This document shows, in pieces, positions 24,419 through 31,815 of a stretch of DNA of 64,000 nucleotides; position 1 is the first letter of the stretch; the number at the start of each line of letters is the position of its first letter. Made by a program: the position numbers and the translations under genes. The notes under the pieces are model-generated. The model was not told the origin of the DNA. It worked only from the letters and a program-made list of their open reading frames with translations, and did no database searches. The DNA comes from Pedobacter kyungheensis (GTDB lineage Bacteria; Bacteroidota; Bacteroidia; Sphingobacteriales; Sphingobacteriaceae). The stretch is taken from the NCBI RefSeq assembly GCF_000812965.1, contig NZ_JSYN01000027.1, forward strand, positions 124,001-188,000. The letters run 5' to 3'.

Positions 24419-24517
24419 TCGTCCTCCTTTGCAACTAGGATGAACGAAAGCCACATTTGCAATGTGGTTAGACAAATAAGCGATATAATCGCTTTTCTCA
24501 TTAATTCTCGTTACAAA
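24419..24517 (+). repeat. REP-like triple-hairpin element, right copy
   Basis: This is the same element as 23709-23807, with three substitutions. Two of them break base pairs in the first hairpin, so this copy is slightly decayed. It begins right after the toxin stop codon. Confidence 0.85.
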
Positions 24518-24578
24518 GTAGGACTATCACTTTCCAAAAAGATAAAAATTAATTTCTTACAATTATCAGCGCTATTTC

Positions 24579-24586
24579 TACCTTTG
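24579..24586 (+). promoter_or_regulatory. -7 element (TACCTTTG) directly before pabB
   Basis: The octamer fits TAnnTTTG but ends only seven bases before the TTG start at 24594. Transcription would then begin at or next to the start codon. Confidence 0.4.
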
Positions 24587-24593
24587 CCGCAAC

Positions 24594-25853
24594 TTGGAAA
24601 CCCTACAAAACATATTAAAATTTAAACAAAAAGCACTGCACTGGGCCAACCAGTTTGAAGTGTGTTGCTTTCTGGATTCGAATCAGTATAAAGATGCTTA
24701 CTCGGCGTACGATTTTGTGATTGCAGCAGCCGTACAAAGCGAGCTAAGCTGTGCATCAGGTACTGCTTTTGATCAGTTAAAGGCTTTCCAGGCAGCCCAT
24801 CAACAATGGCTTTTTGGATTTTTTAGCTACGATCTTAAAAACGAGACCGAGAATTTGCATTCTAATCATGCTGATCAGCTAAACTTTCCAGACCTGTATT
24901 TTTTTGTACCGAAATATCTCATTGCATTTAAAAATGGTAAAGCAGAGGTATTAATTGGTGATGAGGATATTTTAAATGAAATCAATAGCTTTCCAATCGA
25001 AACTAAGCACCAGGTTGCAGCATTAAATATCCAACAGAAACTTTCAAAAGTGCAGTACATCAGCAAAATTGAAAGCTTAAAAAATCATATCATCCGTGGC
25101 GACGTTTATGAGCTTAATTTTTGTCAGGAGTTTTTTGCAGAAAATGCACAGATCAATCCTGTCGAAACTTTTGAATCGCTGAATCAACTTTCACCTACCC
25201 CATTTGCAGGTTACTTTAAAGTGTACAACCAGTATATTTTATCGGCCACTCCCGAAAGGTTTATGTGCAAACGCGGCAAGCGCTTAATATCGCAACCCAT
25301 TAAAGGAACAGCAAAACGCAGTTCAAATCCTGAAACAGACGAGCAGATTAAAAGAGATTTAAGAAACGATATTAAAGAGCAGGCAGAAAATGTAATGATT
25401 GTAGATTTAGTGCGTCACGACCTTACTAAATCGGCTGTTAAAGGCACTGTTAAGGTGGATGAGCTCTTTGGTATTTATAGTTTCCCTCAGGTGCACCAAA
25501 TGATTTCGACCATTAGTTGTGAGCTCGATCCGAACATTCATTTTATTGATGCCATTAAAAATGCCTTCCCAATGGGCTCTATGACAGGTGCTCCTAAAGT
25601 TAAGGCCATGCAGCTCATTGAACAATACGAAGAAACCAAACGAGGCATTTATTCAGGCTCTTTTGGCTGTATTAGTCCGGATGGAGATTTCGATTTTAAC
25701 GTAGTGATCCGCAGCATTTTATTTAATGCCGAATCAAAATACCTGTCCTTTCAGGTTGGAGGCGCCATTACCTATCAATGCGACGCCGAAAAAGAATATG
25801 AAGAATGTTTGCTTAAGGCGAGTGCTATATTGCAGGTTTTGGGCGATAACTAG
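24594..25853 (+). CDS. pabB: Aminodeoxychorismate synthase component I (PabB)
   Basis: The 419-residue protein belongs to the chorismate-binding family and converts chorismate to 4-amino-4-deoxychorismate for folate synthesis. The motif PIKGT (235-239, Lys237) is the aminodeoxychorismate-synthase form; anthranilate synthase has PIAGT. MVDLVRHDL-like (MIVDLVRHDLTK), GSMTGAPKVKAM and YSGSFGCISPDG follow in the usual order. The start is TTG; there is no in-frame ATG before the conserved domain. A strong -7 element sits only seven bases upstream, hinting at leaderless translation. The glutamine amidotransferase partner is not nearby. Confidence 0.9.
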   Translation: METLQNILKFKQKALHWANQFEVCCFLDSNQYKDAYSAYDFVIAAAVQSELSCASGTAFDQLKAFQAAHQQWLFGFFSYDLKNETENLHSNHADQLNFPDLYFFVPKYLIAFKNGKAEVLIGDEDILNEINSFPIETKHQVAALNIQQKLSKVQYISKIESLKNHIIRGDVYELNFCQEFFAENAQINPVETFESLNQLSPTPFAGYFKVYNQYILSATPERFMCKRGKRLISQPIKGTAKRSSNPETDEQIKRDLRNDIKEQAENVMIVDLVRHDLTKSAVKGTVKVDELFGIYSFPQVHQMISTISCELDPNIHFIDAIKNAFPMGSMTGAPKVKAMQLIEQYEETKRGIYSGSFGCISPDGDFDFNVVIRSILFNAESKYLSFQVGGAITYQCDAEKEYEECLLKASAILQVLGDN

Positions 25854-25934
25854 TTCACTGGTTTAATGGATAAACCCAATACTAATTAATCAATCTATTA
25901 CTTAGCTTATTTAAGAAAAAAGATGCTGAAATAA

Positions 25935-25952
25935 ATCCGATAGCTATCGGAT
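25935..25952. repeat. 18-bp palindrome ATCCGATAGCTATCGGAT
   Basis: This perfect palindrome lies between the convergent pabB and alpha-CTD-like genes, with outer ATGCTGA/TCAGCAT arms (25923-25958). Palindromes with this CCGATAGCTATCGG core are, from memory, frequent in related genomes. It may terminate transcription from both sides. Confidence 0.55.
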
Positions 25953-26013
25953 CAGCATGTGGATCAATGAAAAAGGTGGAAGTTTATGCTTCATGCTAAA
26001 CCTTCCACCCTTT

Positions 26014-26292
26014 TTACCTTCTGCCTTCTACCTTATTTTTTGTAATACTGCTGTGCCTCTGGTAAATATTTCTGAATCTTTGCAATAAATGCAACAGTCC
26101 TTTCTTATCTAAGTATGCGCTGAGCTCCCCCAGCCAGCCGTAACTAAATCCCTTTTTATCTATTAGTTGTTTAGGCGAAACGGATGTGATGTCATTTAGC
26201 GTGCTGACATTCATGGTATCACAAGCCCTGCAGAAATTAGCACTAAAACCTAGTTTTTCAATCGGGATCTGTAGTATGTTCTCCTTTTCCAT
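26014..26292 (-). CDS. RNA polymerase alpha C-terminal-domain-like small protein
   Basis: The 92-residue protein carries the helix-hairpin-helix pattern of the RNA polymerase alpha subunit C-terminal domain: IEKLGFSANFCRACDTMNVSTLNDI followed by LIDKKGFSYGWLGELSAYL. It has no polymerase assembly domain, so it is an orphan alpha-CTD-like protein. Such proteins could contact DNA or regulators, but the role is unknown. It is divergently placed next to an XRE regulator gene (gap 26293-26409). Confidence 0.75.
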   Translation of the reverse strand: MEKENILQIPIEKLGFSANFCRACDTMNVSTLNDITSVSPKQLIDKKGFSYGWLGELSAYLDKKGLLHLLQRFRNIYQRHSSITKNKVEGRR

Positions 26293-26352
26293 GTTTTATT
26301 GGTATTTGAAATATAATAAAGATACAACTTTGTTTCTTATAAGCTGTATCTA

Positions 26353-26382
26353 TTGTGGTGTTTCTTTTTAGAAGTACCTTTG
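26353..26382 (+). promoter_or_regulatory. Bacteroidota promoter of the XRE gene
   Basis: A -33 TTG (26353-26355) and a -7 TACCTTTG (26375-26382) are separated by 19 bases, the consensus spacing for the Bacteroidota housekeeping sigma factor. The ATG at 26410 follows 27 bases later. Confidence 0.6.
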
Positions 26383-26409
26383 GCGCATCATTTTGGTTTA
26401 CTTTATCCT

Positions 26410-26676
26410 ATGAGTAGAGCCAAAAACGATCAGAACAGCGAGAATATAAAGCAGGTTTTAAAATTGGTTGGCGAACGGATTCGTTTCCTTAGGGAAGCTA
26501 AAGGGGAACGCAACTATGAAAAATTTGCTTTTAAGCATGACCTTAACCGCACGCAGCTCTGGCGGTATGAGAATGGGGAAGATCTGAATTTTTCGTCTTT
26601 GCTCAAGGTCCTATCGGCATTGGATATAAGCCTTGCGGAATTTTTCAGCGAGGGTTTCGATCAATCAGCTAAGTGA
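26410..26676 (+). CDS. XRE-family helix-turn-helix regulator
   Basis: The 88-residue protein has a single HTH_3 domain (about 15-78): KLVGERIRFLREAKG, then FAFKHDLNRTQLWRYENG as the helix-turn-helix and a closing LSALDISLAEFF. The ATG at 26410 is chosen because a good promoter sits between it and the longer open frame's start. It is divergent from the alpha-CTD-like gene, so it might control that gene or itself. Target unknown. Confidence 0.85.
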   Translation: MSRAKNDQNSENIKQVLKLVGERIRFLREAKGERNYEKFAFKHDLNRTQLWRYENGEDLNFSSLLKVLSALDISLAEFFSEGFDQSAK

Positions 26677-26794
26677 TCGCAGAAATGATAAATGAGCCAG
26701 TAATGAAAAATTAGGAGGACTGGCATATTGAACATAATTGATAGCCTGAATGCTGCGATTAATTAATATCTTAGTTGTATAAATTAACGTAGCT

Positions 26795-27379
26795 ATGAAT
26801 TTCTTTAAAAAACTATTTTCTGCTAAAAGCGAAAAAAATCAAAATGAAACTGATCAGGAAACACCTTTTAAAGAGATCGTTTCTACCGAGTATTTTGATG
26901 AAAGATATGATGAAGATTTTATAAAGCCCGAAATGCTTGAAGGCTGTCTGAAAATGATTGAAGGCTTTGCTGTTGCTAACAAACTAGACAGAAAGGTTGA
27001 GTCTCCAATAAATCATCCATTAAATCTGGATCAGGTGGTTGAGGATGGATTTGGTTTCGAATTGTATTGTAAAGCGCTTAATTTAGGAAATACAGATGCT
27101 GCTATGATGCTTGCTTATGCTTTTAGCGACTTTCTGATTAAACTTTACGGATTTAAGCTATTTCATGATAAAAAACCTGAGTATCCATTGAGAGGTATGA
27201 CGCTAAAGTATGATCGGGAAGGAGTGTTGTTATCGCTTTATCCATTTGAATATGCGGTTAAAGTTTTGAATTATGAAGCCCGTTTTGAAGATTTGGTAAT
27301 AAGGCTTGAGTCGAACCTAAAAAGTTTGCCAGGAGTGGATGATGTATTAAAGCAATTTTTGAATCCCAATAAAGGGTAA
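26795..27379 (+). CDS. Cytoplasmic protein of unknown function
   Basis: This 194-residue acidic protein has no signal peptide or membrane helix. The N-terminus (MNFFKKLFSAKSEKNQ) is a charged tail. A central region (about 80-125) contains FELYCKALNLGNTDAAMMLAYAFSDFLIKLYGF. The C-terminal part (PLRGMTLKYDREGVLLSLYPFEYAVK) resembles proteins of the DUF3806 type, but only loosely. It stands alone. Function unknown. Confidence 0.7.
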   Translation: MNFFKKLFSAKSEKNQNETDQETPFKEIVSTEYFDERYDEDFIKPEMLEGCLKMIEGFAVANKLDRKVESPINHPLNLDQVVEDGFGFELYCKALNLGNTDAAMMLAYAFSDFLIKLYGFKLFHDKKPEYPLRGMTLKYDREGVLLSLYPFEYAVKVLNYEARFEDLVIRLESNLKSLPGVDDVLKQFLNPNKG

Positions 27380-27569
27380 GTTGTGTAAAAGCAAGAATTT
27401 ATTGGAAGAGATATTGAAAATAGTTTGGTTAATTAACAGTTTGTTTAAAAGAATATTCTGCTAAATATAAAAATGGCACAAGAATCTTTGTACGATAAGA
27501 GAAATGTCATTAAAACAGCGCTTTTTTAAATAAATTCTCAATTATAAATGGCTTGTAAATTAATAATTG

Positions 27570-27668
27570 TATATTTGCAGCCTCGAAAGGGCGTAGTTAT
27601 TTAGCTGATTATTAACTAAAAGGTGCGTTACTTTCGGTAAAGCCATAGGAATAAGGCTTTTTTTAATT
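27570..27668 (+). promoter_or_regulatory. Structured leader with terminator-like hairpin before adk
   Basis: A -7 element (TATATTTG, 27570-27577) is followed by a leader that can pair CGAAAG (27584-27589) with CTTTCG (27631-27636), and TAGTTA (27594-27599) with TAACTA (27613-27618). A third hairpin (27639-27644 with 27655-27660) runs into seven T's. The adk start lies 24 bases further on. This layout fits a transcription attenuator or a small RNA ended before adk. No known riboswitch family was recognised. The rest of the gene-free stretch 27380-27569 shows nothing else. Confidence 0.45.
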
Positions 27669-27692
27669 TTGAAGACAACCTAAACAACCTGA

Positions 27693-28283
27693 ATGCTTAA
27701 TTTAGTACTCTTTGGCCCTCCGGGGGCGGGTAAAGGCACCCAATCTGAAAAACTGATTGAAAAATATCAGCTGGTACACGTTTCAACAGGCGATCTTTTT
27801 AGAGCACACGTTAAAGGTGAAACCGAATTAGGAAAAAAAGTAAGTCAGTTGTTGGCGGATGGAGAATTGGTTCCGGATGCAATTACAATTGCCATGCTTG
27901 AAGAAGAAGTAGACAAAAACCCTGATGCAAAAGGATTTGTGTTCGACGGATTTCCACGCACTGTTCCACAGGCAAAAGAACTTGATTTATTTTTAGAGCG
28001 TAAAGGCAGCAAAATTGCAGGCGTTATTGCTTTAGATGTTGATCAGGAAGAATTAACAAAACGTATTGCTGAGCGCCAGAAAATTAGTGGCCGCCCGGAT
28101 GATGATGCTGAAAAACTAAAAAAACGGATTTCAGAATATTTCGATAAAACCATCCACGTATTACCTTATTATGAGGAGCAAGGTAAATTGAGCAAAGTGA
28201 ATGGTATTGGTGAAATTGAAACCATTTACAGCAATCTTTGCGAAGTGATCGATCAGTTCAGCAACGGTATCGAAGTTAAATAA
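27693..28283 (+). CDS. adk: Adenylate kinase
   Basis: The 196-residue enzyme balances ATP + AMP with two ADP. The P-loop GPPGAGKGT (8-16), the AMP-binding segment STGDLFRAH, the FVFDGFPRT motif and a short LID (ERQKISGRPDDD) are all present. The LID lacks the zinc-binding cysteines and is the short form. The gene follows an unusual structured leader and precedes obgE, an order common in Bacteroidota. Confidence 0.97.
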   Translation: MLNLVLFGPPGAGKGTQSEKLIEKYQLVHVSTGDLFRAHVKGETELGKKVSQLLADGELVPDAITIAMLEEEVDKNPDAKGFVFDGFPRTVPQAKELDLFLERKGSKIAGVIALDVDQEELTKRIAERQKISGRPDDDAEKLKKRISEYFDKTIHVLPYYEEQGKLSKVNGIGEIETIYSNLCEVIDQFSNGIEVK

Positions 28284-28356
28284 ATAGCTGCAAAGCAAAA
28301 TTAGTATAAAGAAGTACCGGACAATTTTTTCGGTACTGCAGTATAAAAACATAAGA

Positions 28357-28386
28357 AGAGTTATAATGTTAAAGCGTTATAACTCT
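28357..28386 (+). terminator. Hairpin between adk and obgE
   Basis: The ten-base arms AGAGTTATAA (28357-28366) and TTATAACTCT (28377-28386) are followed by TTAATTTT. A second hairpin (28314-28319 with 28331-28336) lies just before. Together they would reduce read-through into obgE. Confidence 0.5.
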
Positions 28387-28454
28387 TTAATTTTAACGGA
28401 ACTGTGGTTGTAGCAGGTTAACGTTAAAACATTAAAACATTCAACAATAATAAT

Positions 28455-29450
28455 ATGTCACAGGGTTCAAATTTCGTAGATTATGTAAAAATCTGTTGCC
28501 GTTCTGGTAAAGGTGGGGCAGGTTCGGCACATTTACATCGTGATGTTTTAACTTCTATGGGTGGTCCTGATGGTGGTGATGGTGGCCGTGGTGGTCATAT
28601 CATTGTTAAAGGAAGCATCCATATCTGGACATTATTGCACCTTAAATACCGCAAGCACATTATTGCTGAAGATGGTGGTGCCGGTGGCAGCTCGCATAAA
28701 TCGGGCAAGCAAGGTAAAGATGAAATATTAGAAGTACCCCTCGGAACCATTGCCCGCGATGCGGAAACCGGAGAGGTGCTTTTTGAAATTACAAAAGATG
28801 GCGAAACCAAAATCTTAACGGCCGGCGGTCGTGGAGGATTGGGTAACGCACACTTTAAAAGCCCAACGCAACAAACACCGCGTTTTGCCCAACCAGGTGA
28901 GCAAGGTCAGGAAGTTTGGAACATTCTTGAGCTGAAAGTTTTGGCCGATGTTGGCTTGGTAGGCTTCCCGAATGCGGGTAAATCTACACTACTTTCGGTA
29001 GTATCTGCAGCTAAGCCCGAAATAGCCGATTATCCATTTACTACCATAGTGCCTAACCTGGGCATTGTAAGTTACCGTGGTGGCAAATCATTTGTAATGG
29101 CCGATATTCCGGGTATTATTGAAGGTGCTTCACAGGGTAAAGGTTTAGGTTATCGCTTTTTACGCCACATTGAGCGTAATTCTGTATTGCTTTTCATGGT
29201 TCCGGCCGATACCAGCCGCTCGATTAAAGAAGAGTACGAAATTTTAAAAAGAGAACTGGAATCGTACAACTCCGAATTAATGCAAAAGCCACACGTACTG
29301 GCCATCACCAAATCGGATATGCTGGATGAGGAATTAATGGCAGAAATGAAACAGGATTTGCCTAAAATACCTGCTATTTTTATTTCTTCGGTAGCAGAAA
29401 AGAATATTCTCGAACTGAAAGATATGCTTTGGAAGGCTATTGAAGGCTAA
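28455..29450 (+). CDS. obgE: Obg-family GTPase
   Basis: The 331-residue GTPase acts in large-subunit ribosome maturation. The glycine-rich Obg fold (1-158) has repeats such as GGPDGGDGGRGGH. The G-domain starts with GFPNAGKST (170-178), followed by ADIPGIIEGA and the ITKSD motif. It lacks the extra C-terminal domain of some family members. It lies downstream of adk with a 171-bp gap carrying two hairpins, and converges on the DCC-family gene. Confidence 0.96.
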   Translation: MSQGSNFVDYVKICCRSGKGGAGSAHLHRDVLTSMGGPDGGDGGRGGHIIVKGSIHIWTLLHLKYRKHIIAEDGGAGGSSHKSGKQGKDEILEVPLGTIARDAETGEVLFEITKDGETKILTAGGRGGLGNAHFKSPTQQTPRFAQPGEQGQEVWNILELKVLADVGLVGFPNAGKSTLLSVVSAAKPEIADYPFTTIVPNLGIVSYRGGKSFVMADIPGIIEGASQGKGLGYRFLRHIERNSVLLFMVPADTSRSIKEEYEILKRELESYNSELMQKPHVLAITKSDMLDEELMAEMKQDLPKIPAIFISSVAEKNILELKDMLWKAIEG

Positions 29451-29464
29451 ATCCCATTCTTATT

Positions 29465-29884
29465 TTAGGTCAAAAACCGGCTCCTAACTTCTGCCGTTGG
29501 GATCATGCAGCTTTCTGTTCGCCCGAAAAAGCTATAACGTTTATTAGCAAAGGCGATGTAGAACCAGTTCCTGATAATGTTTGGAATCAGATAGGCCAGA
29601 TTGATTAATGGCGACCACCAGATATCCAGGTTTTTCAGGATATAGAGCACAGCTTTTGATTGAGTCAGTACCTCATTTCCCTTAGCCACAACAATACTGT
29701 TGAGCTTTTCAAAATCAGTTTTATGCATTTCGCTCAGCATTGCCGAAGTCTTGCTCTGTAATGGCGCAAAATGAAATTTATTACGGTGATCGTTTGCAAT
29801 AACATAATTGATATAACCATTACAGAAATTGCATACGCCATCAAACAGGATAATATCTTTCGATGTATTTAAAACAGGTGCCAT
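29465..29884 (-). CDS. DCC-family (DUF393) thiol-disulfide oxidoreductase
   Basis: This 139-residue protein has the defining motif near the N-terminus: LFDGVCNFCNG, with Cys18 and Cys21 forming a CxxC redox pair. Downstream helices (YILKNLDIWWSPL, YLIPNIIRNWFYIAFANKRY) match the family. It has no signal peptide and is probably cytoplasmic or membrane-associated. The first 16 bases overlap the end of the HTTM gene, so it is translationally coupled to that membrane protein. It is the last gene of the candidate peptide-production operon. The peptide of this operon has no cysteine, so another substrate or an electron-transfer role is likely. Confidence 0.87.
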   Translation of the reverse strand: MAPVLNTSKDIILFDGVCNFCNGYINYVIANDHRNKFHFAPLQSKTSAMLSEMHKTDFEKLNSIVVAKGNEVLTQSKAVLYILKNLDIWWSPLINLAYLIPNIIRNWFYIAFANKRYSFFGRTESCMIPTAEVRSRFLT

Positions 29885-30690
29885 GAAATTTGGTGGTTAA
29901 CGAAATAAATTGCCGGATAGGTTGCCATAAAAGCCCAGAAGAAAGAGTTTAGCCCCATAATTACCGCTGTAAAAAAGTGGAAGATAAACCCCCATACCAG
30001 AAATATCAGCGCAAATGGCCAGGGTAAAAACAAGCATAGCGGAAAAATCGTTTCCATAATGATAACATTCCAGCATAGAAAAAGATTGGCTGCGGGATAT
30101 TTCTGCAAGAAAAGCGTTGCCTTTTTTGAACCGTATGTTTTGGTAGAAAACACGTCTTTTATCGCAGTGCCCGAACGCCACTCGGCCGATACAAGTTTGG
30201 CAATGCCTGCAACTGCGTATGAAAGGCAAGCCTGTAATGCAATAAACCAAAGTCCGATATCCCTTAACTTACTACTGGCCAGTGCCGGCATATTGCATAA
30301 AATGAGGGTAATGATGATCAGCATACTCATCTGATCGGAACCATCGCTTCCGTAATGGGTAACCAGTGAGGCCAGGAGTAAGCTCAGGCCTAATAAACTG
30401 ATCAATACCCATCCAACTGTACTTTGTAAAGGAAAAAATAACAAACCGGTAATGAGCAGGCACCTGATGAGGAAGAGTATGGCCAAACCCGGAACACTGA
30501 ATAGTTTAAAAAAGGGTTTCAGAAGAGGTTTTTGGTTTTCTTTGGTCCATTTAAGCTGCATTACATTCCAGGATAACAAGCCGTTAGGAGAAAATATCTG
30601 TACTTTTTTGAGGTATTCTAAGGTAGAGATCAGTAAACCCACACTGAGTATGATCAATACAATTTGCGATATGTTGTTAAATAAAATCAT
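29869..30690 (-). CDS. HTTM-domain membrane protein (SdpB / gamma-carboxylase membrane-domain type)
   Basis: The 273-residue protein has about six to seven hydrophobic helices. Segments FIALQACLSYAVAGIAKL and the late SFFWAFMATYPAIYF match the HTTM domain. That domain is shared by SdpB, needed to mature the B. subtilis Sdp peptide toxin, and by vitamin K-dependent gamma-carboxylases. The soluble carboxylase half is absent, so it is of SdpB-like size and layout. The gene starts two bases after the SdpA-like gene stops and overlaps the DCC gene. A role in processing or exporting the nearby small peptide is inferred from the context. Confidence 0.78.
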   Translation of the reverse strand: MILFNNISQIVLIILSVGLLISTLEYLKKVQIFSPNGLLSWNVMQLKWTKENQKPLLKPFFKLFSVPGLAILFLIRCLLITGLLFFPLQSTVGWVLISLLGLSLLLASLVTHYGSDGSDQMSMLIIITLILCNMPALASSKLRDIGLWFIALQACLSYAVAGIAKLVSAEWRSGTAIKDVFSTKTYGSKKATLFLQKYPAANLFLCWNVIIMETIFPLCLFLPWPFALIFLVWGFIFHFFTAVIMGLNSFFWAFMATYPAIYFVNHQISWHLF

Positions 30691-30692
30691 GG

Positions 30693-31247
30693 CTAAATTT
30701 GATGAAAAACAGATAACAGGATTAATGATGGAGTCGTTTCTTTTTGATAACCCGCCGATTCGGCCAGCATAAACTGGCGGTGGCAGTTTTCTGTACGTCG
30801 TTTATAATGGCTAACCGCATGCAATACAATGATATAAGGCGTAGAAAACATGAGTAAGTTTAAATTGCCTGTTTTTTCGCGGTAAGATGGGATACTTGAA
30901 ACAAGGCTCTGTACCACATCTGAGAGGATTTTTTTATCCCGTTTTTCGGGGTTCCATAACCACGACCAGAATGTGCGTTCTTCAGTAATATCCATTTCAT
31001 GCCATTCGGTATAACTGTCATCTGATATCTTGTCTCTGAATAGCAGATGATAGTCTCTTTTGCCTGGATGGGGCGCGAAAAATGTCCATAATGGAATCAG
31101 GTTAAAGAGGTCGATTTTATATCTGATGAACCAGGATACTCTGGTTTCTTTGAACTGGCATAATATGGTGGCTAAAAACCAGCAGGCCAGGATAACGGTT
31201 ATTACAAGTTCGTAAATTGCCGTAGGTGTTAATTTCAACATCATCAT
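30693..31247 (-). CDS. Membrane-anchored SdpA-like protein
   Basis: This 184-residue protein has one N-terminal membrane helix (about 10-30, ELVITVILACWFLATIL). A soluble domain follows with the striking stretch LWTFFAPHPGKRDYHLLFRD, then an EWHEMD segment and WNPEKRDKK. A W-x-FFAP-x-PG-x-x-DY-x-L pattern is, as far as I recall, shared by uncharacterised proteins (DUF5819-like) often placed beside HTTM proteins. The size and single anchor match SdpA, which works with SdpB to mature a toxin. Three ATG codons in a row (31247, 31244, 31241) leave the exact start open. SdpA homology is a hypothesis. Confidence 0.65.
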   Translation of the reverse strand: MMMLKLTPTAIYELVITVILACWFLATILCQFKETRVSWFIRYKIDLFNLIPLWTFFAPHPGKRDYHLLFRDKISDDSYTEWHEMDITEERTFWSWLWNPEKRDKKILSDVVQSLVSSIPSYREKTGNLNLLMFSTPYIIVLHAVSHYKRRTENCHRQFMLAESAGYQKETTPSLILLSVFHQI

Positions 31248-31264
31248 TTTTAAAATAAGATTGG

Positions 31265-31296
31265 AGAAAAAAGGGAGGACAGTTTAACTGTCCTCC
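31265..31296 (-). terminator. Strong terminator after the small peptide gene
   Basis: A perfect inverted repeat (GGAGGACAGTT, 31274-31284, with 31286-31296) is followed on the minus strand by six T's. It lies between the peptide gene and the SdpA-like gene. It would let the peptide be made in excess over its partners, a usual arrangement for precursor peptides. Confidence 0.8.
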
Positions 31297-31304
31297 ACAA
31301 ATTG

Positions 31305-31610
31305 TTAATTGAATTTTTTACGGAGTTCGATCAATTTATCTAACGATAAGCCATTGTTGGCCTCTTTAGAAAGATCGCTGATCTCAGCTTCGTTCAACGC
31401 ATTTGCTGCACCCACAGCTTCTACTACCTGGGTAACTACAGGAGTTGCTTTAACGGTTACCTTTACAGCCTGTACAGCGGTGCGTGCTATTGCTGTAATA
31501 AATAAGGGAGCTGCTGAATTTGCTTCAACAATTTCATTGTCGCCTTGTAAATCGGCGATTAATGCATCAAGGATTGCTAGTTCTGCCTTGGATAAACCTG
31601 ACTTTGCCAT
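31305..31610 (-). CDS. Small peptide, candidate precursor of an Sdp-like product
   Basis: The ATG at 31610 gives 101 residues (MAKSGLSKAE...). The longer frame adds 23 residues without coding character. Three parts are visible: an N-terminal acidic amphipathic helix (1-30, AELAILDALIADLQGD), a hydrophobic Ala/Val/Thr-rich core (33-70, APLFITAIARTAVQ, PVVTQVVEAVGAAN) and a C-terminal charged part (71-101, ending IELRKKFN). No cysteine and no classical signal peptide are present. The leader-plus-hydrophobic-core layout and the strong terminator behind the gene resemble precursor peptides. Neighbours are SdpA-like, HTTM and DCC genes. Its activity is unknown. Confidence 0.65.
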   Translation of the reverse strand: MAKSGLSKAELAILDALIADLQGDNEIVEANSAAPLFITAIARTAVQAVKVTVKATPVVTQVVEAVGAANALNEAEISDLSKEANNGLSLDKLIELRKKFN

Positions 31611-31735
31611 TTTGTTTTCTTTTTGAGGTAAATAAATAAATTGTTTATGTGCGTGGTTTTTGAAGCTTCGTTTGCACAATGTAAAGTTCAGGAGGAGGTG
31701 GTTTTGATACCAGCGTGATAATACCTAATCAGAAA

Positions 31736-31755
31736 ACTAAGTATTTCTACGTAGT
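31736..31755. promoter_or_regulatory. 20-bp palindrome upstream of the peptide gene
   Basis: The half-sites ACTAaGTA and TACgTAGT form a near-perfect inverted repeat about 125 bases before the peptide ATG. It lies between that gene and the response regulator gene. NarL-type regulators bind such short inverted sites, so the neighbouring regulator is the prime candidate. Confidence 0.45.
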
Positions 31756-31815
31756 TAGTAGGGTAAAGTGCAAGGGGTTGAGGTGTAATAGGAAGGAAGG
31801 GAGGAAGGAAGGAAA

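Noticed and set aside
27578..27660. Possible tRNA-like gene before adk
   Set aside because: No acceptor stem, anticodon arm or T-loop can be formed; only the attenuator-like folding is consistent.
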